This document shows positions 10,801 through 20,500 of a DNA stretch of 46,958 nt, piece after piece. The notes beneath the pieces were generated by a model that was given only the letters and a program-made list of their open reading frames with translations, was not told where the DNA came from and ran no database searches. Source of the stretch: an uncultured Saprospiraceae bacterium (GTDB taxonomy: Bacteria; Bacteroidota; Bacteroidia; Chitinophagales; Saprospiraceae); contig CALFBG010000359.1 in assembly GCA_937951685.1 (NCBI GenBank), positions 1-46,958 of the forward strand, read 5' to 3'. The number at the start of each line of letters is the position of its first letter. The stretch's first letter is position 1. The position numbers and the translations under genes were made by a program.

Positions 10801-13800
10801 AACCGCTCCCATCAATAGTTACGGTACTAACTAAACAGTTGATCGTTTGATCTGCACCAGCATTAATGCTAGGTACACCTGCATCTACGGTCACGTCAAC
10901 ATCGTCCGTTGTAGAACAACCCGTTGTTTCGTTAATCGTAGTTAAAGTATAAGTACCCGGTACACTAACGGTGGGGCTTTGTGTATTTTCATTAGAAGCA
11001 TCAATACCAGGCCCCGTCCAGAGGTAGCTAATATTTGGACCACTATCTGCACCACTACCATCTAGCATTACATTCGTAGTTCCACAAGTAATAACTTGAT
11101 CTGCCCCCGCAACTGAGTTCGCAGCGGTTAAATCCTCGGTAACAACAACGTCATCCGTTGCCGTACAGTTGTTGATTGTATTCTCAATAGATAAGGTGTA
11201 ATTTCCAGGGACAGCAACGACAGGGTTAATCATATTCATATTACCCGCATTGATACCAGGACCGCTCCAAGTATAAACAAAGTTAGCACCGCCAACAGAA
11301 GCACTACCATCTAAAGTTACCGTCGTAGAATCACAATTCAGAATTCTATCTGGTCCCGCAGCTACGATCGGTAAAGTAACATCTTCGGTGATAATCACTT
11401 CGTCCATTTCAACACAGCCATTTGTTACGTTCTCAACCGAGATGGTATAAGTACCTGGTAAAGAGATCGAAGGATTTTGATCATTCATATTACCAGCGTT
11501 AATACCAGGTCCAGTCCACGTATAAGTAAAATCAAGACCGACACTAGAACCACTTCCATCTAATACGATAGTAGTAACCAAACAAGTTAAAAGAGAATCT
11601 GGTCCAGCACTCGCTACTGGTACACCAGCATCTAATGTCACTTCTACTTCGTCCATTGCCGTACAACCCGTTGCCGTATTTGTTACGGTAAGATTATAAG
11701 TACCCGGCATCATGACAGAAGGACTTTGATCATTTTCATTCGTCGCATCAATACTAGGTCCAGTCCAGAGATAGTCGAAGTTAGCTCCCGTAGAAGATCC
11801 ACTACCGTCTAAAGTTACACTCGTGACGACACAAGTAAGTACTAAGTCCGCACCAGCAGAAGCCGTAGGCGGTGTAATATCTTGAGTAACGTCTACATCA
11901 TCCGTTGAAGTACAACCATTAGAAGCATCCGAAACAACTAATACATAGTTACCAGGAACGTTTACCGTTGGACTTTGATCGTTCTCATTAGAAGCATCAA
12001 TGCCCGGTCCTGTCCATAAGTAAGTAATAAATAAACCCGTAGCAGAACCACTACCATCTAAAGTTACACTCGTAACATTACAAGTTAATGCTGCATCCGC
12101 GCCCGCACTTACTGCAGGTAAGTTTACATTTAAAGTAACCTCTACATCATCCGTTGCTGTACAACCATTTGTAGCATTCGTTACCAATAAAGTATAAATT
12201 CCGGCGGCACACACAGTTGGGCTTTGATCATTTTCATTCGTCGCATCAATGCCTGGTCCCGTCCATAAGTAAGTCATCCCATTATCAGAAGCACTACCAT
12301 CTAAGGTCACACAAGTATTGATACAATCAATAATCATATCTCCTCCCGCAGCAGCGATTGGTGCCGTAACGTCTTCTGTTACCATTACATCATCCGTTGC
12401 CGTACAACCATTCGTTGGGTTAGTAACTAATAAGGTATAGTTTCCTGGCGCGCAAACGCTAGGGCTTTGATCGTTCTCATTCGTGGCATCAATGCCCGGT
12501 CCTGTCCATAAGTAAGTCATCCCCGCATCTGATGCACTACCGTCTAAAGTAACACAAGTTACTGCACAGGTGACAACCATATCCAAACCAGCGCTTGCTG
12601 TAGGAGCAGTAATATCTTCAAAAACTTCTACATCATCCGTAGTACTACATCCGTTGGTTGGGTTAAAAACAGTGATGGTATAAATACCCGCAACTGTTAC
12701 CGTTGGACTTTGATCGTTTTCATTCGTCGCGTCAATGCCCGGTCCAACCCAAGTATAAGTCAAACCACCAGTAGAGCCGCTACCATCTAAAGTCACACTC
12801 GTTACGGCACAAGTTAAAGTCATATCCGCACCGGCACTCGCCGCTGGGGCTGTAATATCTTCAAGGACTTCTACATTATCCGTAGCGCTACATCCATTAG
12901 CTGAGTTAAAAACAGTAATGGTATATGTCCCCGGAGCGGTTACCGTTGGGCTTTGATCGTTTTCATTCGTCGCATCAATTCCTGGTCCCGTCCAAGTGTA
13001 AGTCAAACCGCCAGTAGAACCGCTACCATCTAAAGTCACGCTCGTTACGGCACAAGTCAAAGTCATATCGGCACCGGCACTCGCCGTTGGCAAGTTAGCA
13101 TCTTCGGTGACTTCTACATCATCCGTAGCGGTACAACCGTTCGTTGCATTTGTAACTGTAATGGTATAATTACCTGCAACACAAACCGTCGGACTTTGAT
13201 CGTTTTCGTTCGTCGCATCAATCCCCGGTCCATCCCATAAGTACGTGATGCCTGCTCCACTATCCGAACCACTGCCATCTAGGGTTACGCAAGGATCCGT
13301 ACAAGTTAATTCCATATCTGCTCCGGCGCTAGCCGTTGGAGGAGTAGTATCTTCATCAACATCTACGTCATCTACTTCCGTACAACCCGTCGCGACAATT
13401 GTTACCGTAAGGCTATAGTTACCTGGGGCACATACATTAGGATTCTGATCATTTTCATTAGAAGCATCAATACCCGGTCCAGACCATAAGTAAGTGATAC
13501 CTACTCCACTATCCGAACCACTACCATCTAAGGTTACGCAAGGATCCGTACAAGTGATTGTCATATCTGCACCGGCGCTAGCCACTGGTAGGTTAGCATC
13601 AAGATCAACATCTACGTCATCTGTAGCAGAACATCCCGTAGCAGCATTTGTAACTACTAAAACGTAGTTTCCAGGAGTAGTTACCGTTGGACTTTGATCG
13701 TTTTCGTTCGTCGCATCAATCCCCGGTCCTGTCCATAAGTAAGTTAAGCCAGCAGTAGAACCACTACCATCTAAGGTCACACTTGTGACCGTACAAGTAA

Positions 13801-16800
13801 TTGTCATATCTGCACCGGCACTCGCCGTTGGCAAAGTTGTATTTGCCGTTACCGTCACATTATCCGTAGCAGAACAGCCCGTAGCGGTATTTGCTACCGT
13901 TAAAGTATAGTTTCCATCTACACAAACGATTGGATTTTGGTCATTCTCATTCGTTGCATCAATGCCCGGTCCCGTCCAAGTATAAGTAATATCTGCACCA
14001 CTATCTGAACCACTACCATCTAAGGTTACGCAAGGATCCGTACAAGTGATTGTCATATCTGCACCGGCAGATGCAACTGGATTATTATTATTCAGAATGA
14101 CATCAACCGCATCGGTCGCCGTACATCCATTATTTGTATTATTAACAACTAAGCTGTAAGTTCCCGCAACACAAACATTTGGGCTTTGATCATTCTCATT
14201 CGTCGCATCAATCCCAGGTCCTGTCCAAGTATAAGTAATACCTGCACCACTATCTGAGCCACTACCATCTAAGGTCACACAAGTAACCAAACAAGTAATG
14301 TCCATATCTGCCCCGGCAGAAGCCGTAGGGAAACCTGCATCCTGAGTAACCTCTACGTCATCCGTAGCGCTACATCCATTAACAGGGTCAGTTACCGTAA
14401 TTGTATAAATACCAGAAACAACAACTGATGGACTTTGGTCATTTTCATTAGAAGCATCAATTCCTGGACCAGACCATAAGTAAGTCATGCCCGCAGTAGA
14501 ACCGCTGCCATCTAAAGTTACACTTCCTGAAACACAAGTTAAGACCATGTCTGGTCCAGCAGAAGCGGTAGGTACGGTTATATTTTCGTCTACGATCACA
14601 TCATCAGTAGCAGTACACCCTGTTGCTACTTCCGTAACAGTGATGGTATAAGTACCCGGAGTGCAGACGGTCGGACTTTGATCGTTTTCGTTCGTTGCAT
14701 CGATTCCTGGGCCAGACCATAAATAAGTCAAACCCGCAGTAGAAGCACTACCATCTAAAGTAACACAAGCATTGATACAATTAATTGTCATATCAGCTCC
14801 AGCAGATGCCGTAGGTAAGGTAGCATTAAGCGTAACGTCAACCATATCGGTAGCGGTACAACCATTTGCTGCGTTTGTTACAGTGATCGTATAAGTACCC
14901 GCGGTACAAACGTTTGGACTTTGATCGTTTTCATTCGTCGCATCAATACCTGGACCAGACCATAAATAAGTTAACCCAGCAGTAGATGCGCTACCGTCTA
15001 GCGTCACACAAGTTGTCGTACAATTGATTTCCATATCGGCTCCCGCAGATGCCGTAGGTACGCCTGCATCTTGGGTGACTTCAACGTCATCCGTAGCGGT
15101 ACATCCATTACTACTATCCGTTACGGTAATAGAATAAATTCCGGTCATACACACATTAGGACTTTGATCGTTTTCGTTGGTCGCATCAATTCCTGGACCA
15201 GACCATAAATAACTGATCGTTCCTCCGGTAGCAGAACCACTTCCGTCTAAAGTAACACAAGTAGCAAGACAAGTTAAGACCATATCTGCTCCAGCAGCGG
15301 CAACTGGGTTAGTAACATTGCTCGTTACGTCAACCATATCGGTAGAAATACATCCATTAGAAGTATCCGTTACAGTGATCGTATAAGTACCTGCTGCACA
15401 AACAGTAGGACTTTGGTCATTTATATTGGTGGCATCAATTCCTGGACCACCCCAAGTATAAGTAAAATTAGCCGCTGCGGAAGATCCACTACCATCTAAA
15501 GTAACACAGGTCGTATTACAATTGATTTCCATATCAGGTCCTGCGGATGCGGTAGGACCAGCATCAAACATAACATCAATCTGAAAAGGTTGAGATTCGC
15601 AAGGCGGTTTGTTAAAAATTGTTCCTTCAATATCAAAAGTAGAAGCAGGTGTACTGACCGTCAAAGTATACGTTCCCGGCAGAGAAACAGTTGGACTTTG
15701 ATCATTTTCGTTTGTAAAGTCAATCCCTGGACCTGTCCAGAAGTAAGTTACAACGTCTGGCCAAGTTGATGATCCTAAAAGCTGAACAGTTCCTTGCGAA
15801 CAGTTAAAAGGAGCAGCAGCAGCAAAAGCCACAGGATCTTCTACGGTTAAATTTAATCGTACGGTACTATCACAACCTTGAAAGGTAAATAGACCGACAC
15901 TACTATTATATTCATAAGATCCTTCCATCGTATGAGGAATACCGGCAACAAACCAAGTATCACCAGCACAAATGGTAGGATAAATATCAACTTCAACATT
16001 AGGGTTTTCCGTAACGACTAAGGTTACAGTACTATCACAACCTTGCCAAGACGTAAAAGTAATTGAGTTTGATCCATCCGTATAAGTCATTCCGTCACCG
16101 GGAAAAATATAACCTGGTTCGTTTTCGCAATATTCCCCGGCAGGAGGATCAATTCCGATAATTGGATCAGTGGTTACATTAATACATTCTTGTGAAGCCG
16201 TAAAGCAATCGTTTGAGACGGTCACACAAACGGTTCCTCCATTGGCACTTCCACTCCAATCGACGTTGACAGTAGGCGTTCCTTGACCTGCGGCAATTAC
16301 TCCACCACTACCGGCAGGTAAAATTTCCCAAGTGTAAGTTACGGCACCACTAACGGCAGGAACAGAATACGTAAAGCCGGTTCCGTTTGGACCAGTTGCG
16401 TTTGGACAGATACTTGTAGTTCCTACTGGACTAGGTGTAGTTGGTTGCGGAACATCCGTAGAGCCATTTGTGACTTCAACGGAATAATCACAAACATCTC
16501 CTGCACATCCATCAATAAAGATGTAGTAGGTTTGTCCGATCACATAATTGGTATTCGTTAAGGTAAAAGCGTTCGTTGTACAATTTGACTGACAAGCTAA
16601 TGAATTGGAAAAAGTACAGTCAGAGTAAATCCCCGCTTGAATTCCCTGAAAGGGATTTCCACCAGGATTTGGTACTCCGTTACAGTTTGAAGGTGTAAGT
16701 TGGATAGAAATTGTAGTAGATCCAGCAATAAAGGCAAACCATTCAATATTATTAGGTACACCAGTACCGTTACAAAGAGGATTTGGCCCTATGCCGTTGG

Positions 16801-16960
16801 AGTTGGGTTCTAAAGTCGCACAATAACCATCAAGACCTTGGCAGGTAATTCCTGCGGCTTGGCAGGTAGTTACTCCTGGCGGAATGTCGCATGGCTGTGC
16901 GTTTAAAAACCCAATCGTAGTAATTGCTACTACAATGATAGATAGTATTCGTCTTATCAT
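7874..16960 (-). CDS. 3028-residue T9SS type-B surface protein with 28 PKD-like domains
   Basis: A signal peptide (about 1-21, ends FLNA-Q) leads into an N-domain with YYIFIDGCAGDVCDYSVEV (about 25-165), also found in the 1882-residue neighbour. A PKD-like segment (about 175-270), two GCDST-type units (about 300-370) and one degenerate repeat follow. Then come 28 PKD-like domains of about 81-83 residues (about 474-2770), with motifs such as SVTLDGSGS, W(T/S)GPGIDATNENDQSP, GTYTITV and NGC. An SprB-type repeat (NPDCYGDQNG, about 2782-2870) and the type-B gliding-motility C-terminal domain (NAFSPDGNGPNDLF... GDVTLMR, about 2935-3028) end the protein. The last domain is known to direct T9SS export and attachment, so I infer a cell-surface adhesin or stalk. 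Extra paired cysteines occur in 10 of the first 14 domains. Ligand unknown. Confidence 0.93.
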   Translation of the reverse strand: MIRRILSIIVVAITTIGFLNAQPCDIPPGVTTCQAAGITCQGLDGYCATLEPNSNGIGPNPLCNGTGVPNNIEWFAFIAGSTTISIQLTPSNCNGVPNPGGNPFQGIQAGIYSDCTFSNSLACQSNCTTNAFTLTNTNYVIGQTYYIFIDGCAGDVCDYSVEVTNGSTDVPQPTTPSPVGTTSICPNATGPNGTGFTYSVPAVSGAVTYTWEILPAGSGGVIAAGQGTPTVNVDWSGSANGGTVCVTVSNDCFTASQECINVTTDPIIGIDPPAGEYCENEPGYIFPGDGMTYTDGSNSITFTSWQGCDSTVTLVVTENPNVEVDIYPTICAGDTWFVAGIPHTMEGSYEYNSSVGLFTFQGCDSTVRLNLTVEDPVAFAAAAPFNCSQGTVQLLGSSTWPDVVTYFWTGPGIDFTNENDQSPTVSLPGTYTLTVSTPASTFDIEGTIFNKPPCESQPFQIDVMFDAGPTASAGPDMEINCNTTCVTLDGSGSSAAANFTYTWGGPGIDATNINDQSPTVCAAGTYTITVTDTSNGCISTDMVDVTSNVTNPVAAAGADMVLTCLATCVTLDGSGSATGGTISYLWSGPGIDATNENDQSPNVCMTGIYSITVTDSSNGCTATDDVEVTQDAGVPTASAGADMEINCTTTCVTLDGSASTAGLTYLWSGPGIDATNENDQSPNVCTAGTYTITVTNAANGCTATDMVDVTLNATLPTASAGADMTINCINACVTLDGSASTAGLTYLWSGPGIDATNENDQSPTVCTPGTYTITVTEVATGCTATDDVIVDENITVPTASAGPDMVLTCVSGSVTLDGSGSTAGMTYLWSGPGIDASNENDQSPSVVVSGIYTITVTDPVNGCSATDDVEVTQDAGFPTASAGADMDITCLVTCVTLDGSGSDSGAGITYTWTGPGIDATNENDQSPNVCVAGTYSLVVNNTNNGCTATDAVDVILNNNNPVASAGADMTITCTDPCVTLDGSGSDSGADITYTWTGPGIDATNENDQNPIVCVDGNYTLTVANTATGCSATDNVTVTANTTLPTASAGADMTITCTVTSVTLDGSGSTAGLTYLWTGPGIDATNENDQSPTVTTPGNYVLVVTNAATGCSATDDVDVDLDANLPVASAGADMTITCTDPCVTLDGSGSDSGVGITYLWSGPGIDASNENDQNPNVCAPGNYSLTVTIVATGCTEVDDVDVDEDTTPPTASAGADMELTCTDPCVTLDGSGSDSGAGITYLWDGPGIDATNENDQSPTVCVAGNYTITVTNATNGCTATDDVEVTEDANLPTASAGADMTLTCAVTSVTLDGSGSTGGLTYTWTGPGIDATNENDQSPTVTAPGTYTITVFNSANGCSATDNVEVLEDITAPAASAGADMTLTCAVTSVTLDGSGSTGGLTYTWVGPGIDATNENDQSPTVTVAGIYTITVFNPTNGCSTTDDVEVFEDITAPTASAGLDMVVTCAVTCVTLDGSASDAGMTYLWTGPGIDATNENDQSPSVCAPGNYTLLVTNPTNGCTATDDVMVTEDVTAPIAAAGGDMIIDCINTCVTLDGSASDNGMTYLWTGPGIDATNENDQSPTVCAAGIYTLLVTNATNGCTATDDVEVTLNVNLPAVSAGADAALTCNVTSVTLDGSGSATGLFITYLWTGPGIDASNENDQSPTVNVPGNYVLVVSDASNGCTSTDDVDVTQDITPPTASAGADLVLTCVVTSVTLDGSGSSTGANFDYLWTGPSIDATNENDQSPSVMMPGTYNLTVTNTATGCTAMDEVEVTLDAGVPVASAGPDSLLTCLVTTIVLDGSGSSVGLDFTYTWTGPGINAGNMNDQNPSISLPGTYTISVENVTNGCVEMDEVIITEDVTLPIVAAGPDRILNCDSTTVTLDGSASVGGANFVYTWSGPGINAGNMNMINPVVAVPGNYTLSIENTINNCTATDDVVVTEDLTAANSVAGADQVITCGTTNVMLDGSGADSGPNISYLWTGPGIDASNENTQSPTVSVPGTYTLTTINETTGCSTTDDVDVTVDAGVPSINAGADQTINCLVSTVTIDGSGSDNGMNIQFEWSGPGIDATNINAQAPTVSTPGTYTLVITDTNNGCSATDNVDVILDITPPVAAAVSNSILSCTVPSVVIDGSGSDTGANFSYSWTGPGIDGTNMNDQSPTVTEAGMYTLLVTNTTSGCTATDDVDVLLDSNTPVASAGQDSTLTCAVSSLILDGSGSSTGADIEYLWTGPSIDMTNEAVQNPEISLPGTYSVTVTNTTNGCTDVDEVIIIEDTVDPTASAGADQELTCLVTTVTLDGSGSSTGTDITYNWSGPGITAANQNDQSPVVDQPGMYVVAVFNTANGCSAIDQVMVTQDIATPTADAGGDVVLSCALTDVTLNGSGSQSGVNITYTWSGPGITAGNANELSPQVSVSGLYTLLVTNTTNGCTATDDVNVSQDAGVPTASAGPDQTLDCNISSVTLDGSGSQTGGNITYTWSGPGITAANENDQSPVVDAVGSYTLIVLNTTNGCSGTDIVDVIGDFDPPTATAAGGVIDCDNPSVQLAGSSVTQGASYSWTGPGITMANMNQQNPTVSVPGNDYVLTVTGPNGCTNTATATVTQDANLPIAVIAQPATLTCAVTTVPLDASGSSQGANFTYAWTGGGITGNTTLNPDVSVATSYTLVVTNTDNGCTQTATMVVPQDITPPIADAQVTDNLDCIVTSVDLDGSGSSQGANFSYEWTGPNVTAGATTLSPSVDDAGMYTIVVTNTENGCTSSNDVEVLADDDIPNIERIELTNPDCYGDQNGVILIDSVSGGSAPYLYSFDDGENFTPVSFLSNIPAGNYDIVIQDANGCEFNQEISITEPAEFTVDLGDDIVIGLGDEVRLDAFISEPNRVDTLLWTPLVDTLFIDLPQQAFSPLESGNYGVTIIDENGCIATDQINVRLEKERLVYVPNAFSPDGNGPNDLFQIYTGAGVEEVQYFRVFDRWGEVVYQLENFQANNPALGWDGTLNNKKLNPGVYVYIASVKFIDGREILYKGDVTLMR
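8650..15545 (-). repeat. Tandem coding repeats, 28 units of about 243-249 bp
   Basis: These DNA repeats encode the PKD-like domains of the 3028-residue protein. Units near the N-terminus (right side, about 12.1-15.5 kb) are very alike, while those toward 8.7 kb are more diverged. This suggests recent expansion or conversion at the N-terminal side. A 62-nt segment is identical between two non-adjacent units (13515-13576 and 14007-14068). Unit lengths alternate mainly between 81 and 83 codons, owing to a two-residue insertion in one loop. Confidence 0.92.
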
Positions 16961-17473
16961 AATAAGGGGCAGTTTAAGAGTTAAACAATAAAATTTGGCT
17001 ATTTACATAAAGTGTAAATATAAAATTATTTTTCTTCTCAAGCACCAAATTTAATATCTAACATTGAGTGTACATTCGGTTTTTTATTTTATTCTCTTAA
17101 ACAATACCCTGATCTCGGTATTTTCAATCTAATACAATTTTATCATATATATTTTATTATAAAAATAACTAATTGAAAAACAGCTATTCAAGTTGGGTTT
17201 ACAAGTGATTTTTCTTTAATTTTCGTCATTTTTAAAGCAAAAAAGCAGTACTAAACAGCTCTTTTTTAGAAGTCTATGCGAGTATTTTTTTTTCTAAAAA
17301 AGCCTATCTTTTTACTGTTTTTTTCGTAAAAAAAAGCGTTTTTTCTCTGTTTAAGGACTGCTGATCAAGCTAAAAAAACAAACAAAGTCCTCCTCTTCTA
17401 GTAGCCCATTTTCAACTAAACACGGTTTCTATGCTACTGTTTTCAGGATATTCATTCCGTTTATTTACCAATA
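16961..17473. other. AT-rich intergenic region between two giant genes
   Basis: About 510 bp without a credible gene. It carries long A and T runs around 17280-17345 and the presumed promoter of the 3028-residue gene. I see no small gene or clear RNA structure apart from the terminator of the upstream 1882-residue gene. Confidence 0.5.
17046..17053 (-). promoter_or_regulatory. Possible minus-7 box for the 3028-residue gene
   Basis: On the minus strand TAAATTTG fits the Bacteroidota TAnnTTTG consensus and would give a leader of about 80 nt. No TTG-type minus-33 element is seen at the usual spacing, so support is weak. Confidence 0.25.
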
Positions 17474-17512
17474 AAAAAGCTGCTTTCTCCAACTAAGGAA
17501 AAAGCAGCTTTA
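17474..17512 (-). terminator. Intrinsic terminator of the 1882-residue surface-protein gene
   Basis: AAAGCTGCTTTTTCC pairs with GGAGAAAGCAGCTTT (15 bp, one mismatch, short loop) and runs into a T-run on the minus strand. It lies about 36 nt after the stop codon at 17548. Confidence 0.85.
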
Positions 17513-17547
17513 AGACCATTTTAGCACGCAAAGAGCGAAATAATGGA

Positions 17548-20500
17548 TTAGCGCATCAAAGTAACATCTCCTCGGAATAACTCTGTTTTGCCGTCCTCAA
17601 AAATGATTTCAAGGTAATAAACGTATACTCCAGTATTTAATTTTTTATTATTTACAATCCCATTCCAGCCATATCGCTCATCTCCCGGTTGGAAATTTTC
17701 GGCTTGATAAACCTTATCTCCCCAGCGGTTAAAAATGCTCAGATTCTTCACTTCAACGATGCCAACACCACCATAAACCATGAATAAGTCATTACTTCCA
17801 TCTCCATTAGGCGAGAATGCCGTAGGGATAAAAACAGGTCGTTCTTTATTCAAATTCACCCAAACCTGATCCGTATCAACACAAGCTTTCTCCGTAACTA
17901 CCGTGATTTTATACGGTGTTGAACTAATTGGTTTGACGAAAGGCGTTAAACAGTCTGTACAGGAAAGCGTCCCAATAGTTTCCCAATAAAAAGTATCTAC
18001 TACTTGATTTACGAAAGCTTGCAACTGCACGCTATCCCCTAATTGTAAATTAATAGTCTCTCCTAGTTCAACGATGAGTTCTAAGGGTTCTTCAACCATA
18101 ATGGTTTCTTCCCATTGGCAGCCTGCCGCGTCAATTACACCTGCGGTATAACTCCCTCCAGCTAGTCCAAAAAATCCGTCATTCGTACTGCTTGTATTGT
18201 CTAAAGTATAGCTATATCCTCCAATTCCACCATTCACATTAGTGATCAGAATAGAGCCATCTTCATCGCCATAACAACTTACACCTTGAGCTTCCAAACT
18301 AGCACTCAAGGCATCTGGTTCACTCAAGAAAATAGAATCAACCGACGTACAATTATTGCCATCCGTCATCGTAACGTAGTACCAAGCGGTGGTTAAATTA
18401 TTATTGACTGTCCCGCTCGCGCCATTACTCCAGAGAAATTCGAAAGGAGCCTGACCATTAACGTTACTAACCGTCAGCGTACCATCATTTTCTCCATTAC
18501 AACTAATCAATTCTGCAATCGTGATATTAGGTTTGATATCAGGTGTACAATTACAATACTCTGTACTGGTCAGGAAAGTGGTATCACAGCCCGTACCATC
18601 AAAAACCATGAAATTGTAGGTTGATCCAGTAGGATATTCGTTACTCACAAAACTACTTCCCGTCAAGGTTCCCGCATCTCCATCGACTACGTAAGCCGCA
18701 GAATTACCATCTTCAATGTCAAAACTAACGGTAAATGCCGTTCCAGCAACGTTGCAATCCACCATCAGGTTCGTGACCTTAGGCACACTAATCACGTCAA
18801 TCGTAGCTTCAAAGTCAGTTGGATCAACAGTTCCCATACAATTCTCGCCAAAAGCATTGGCTACACTCAATACAGTATAGTTCGTGGAAGTCAATGGACT
18901 TAGTTTTAAGATATGACCATCACTCACATCCGTTAAGATGTAATTGTTAACATTGTCTGTATATTCTAAATTAAAAGGTCCCGTTCCAGAGATGTTAAAA
19001 GTAATCTCCGTAGAATCACCCTCACAAATCGTAGCATTTCCCACTAAAGAAATTACTGGAATTGCTTCAAAAACAATGGGCTGTCCTGGCGTTACCGAAA
19101 TACAAGGATCTAAATTACTATCCAGTACCGGAAATCCTGTCCCATCGTCGTTCGCCACTACCGCAGAAAGATAGTAGGTCGTTCCGTATTCTAAGCCGCT
19201 TTCATATGCGAAGCTTGGGCTTGAGTTCGTTAAAAAGATCTCTCCTAAAGTATTTCCAGAACCATCGTGTATCACAAAGCCTAACGCATCATCTCCATCT
19301 AAGCTCGCGTTTCCATCGTGTAGCCCATTAATTAACTGATCTTCACAAACCGCAATCGGAGTACTACTCATTGCACCCGCAAAAGTGGTACAATCACAAG
19401 CGAAGTTACCAGAAATTATAGCTGGTGCGCAATTATTATTATCTGTCAGGGTAAAACTAAAGCCTACTCCGGTAGCAATAAAGTCACTGGTAAAAGTATT
19501 GGTGGCATTATCTATTGTTCCTGCACCACCCGTTACCGTGTAGCTCCCTGGATCGCCTCCTGTAATTACAAAACTTACTTGGTAAGCCGTATTCGTAACG
19601 TTGCATTGAAAATCCATAGTTGGTGCGACCGGAGCCGTTAAAATGTCGATAGTAGGTGCCCCAGTTGCGCTACCGATACAGCTCGCTGCCGTATTGTCTA
19701 AGACGGAAGTAATGGTAAAAACTGTATTTGCCGTTGGCATAACAGTATGCAAATAACCATCGCTAATATCTTCTAGGGTCGTGGAGTTTGTACCGTCAAA
19801 AATAACGACATCAAAAGGACCTGTTCCTTGGGTAAAATTAATTAATAAATCGGTCGGTGTACCCGCACAGATCGTAGCATCGCCCGATATTATTGCTACG
19901 GGTAAATGATGAAAAATAACTGGTGTACCCGCTGATACACTCAAGCAAGGGTGCATCAAATCTACCATACCCGTTCCATCATCTGGACCTGCAATGGCAG
20001 AAATGTAATACGTTGTCCCAATCGACATCGTGCCTAGGTCTATCGCAAATTCAGGTACATTAGCTACATTAAAAACTTCTCCTAACGTCGTTCCTGAACT
20101 ATCATGTATAATATATTGTAATAAATCTCCTGGGTTTAATTGTTCATCTCCATTGTGGATTGCGATGCCTAACTCATTTTCACAGTGTTCGATTAAGGTC
20201 AAATCCATCGTACCTGCATTTACCGAACAAGCGCAATTAACGGTACCGTTCACATTGTCTGTGCCACAGGTATTCGCATCTGAAACATCAAAATTATACA
20301 CCACACCACTCGCGATTGGATCACTCACAAAAGTATTTCCCGTTAGCGTACCCGTCATTGGACTCACCACGTAAGTCGCAGCGTCTCCATTAGTAATATC
20401 AAAACTAATGGTATAGCTTGCAGTCGTTAAATCACAGTTTTCGATGAGGTTCGTGATTGTCGGCGTATCGACAATGTTAATCGTAGCCGTACCGGATCCT

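Noticed and set aside
8650..15545. Direct repeats of about 245 bp resembling a DNA repeat array or CRISPR-like region
   Set aside because: Units are far too long for CRISPR, there are no spacers, and one open frame runs through all of them; they are protein domains.
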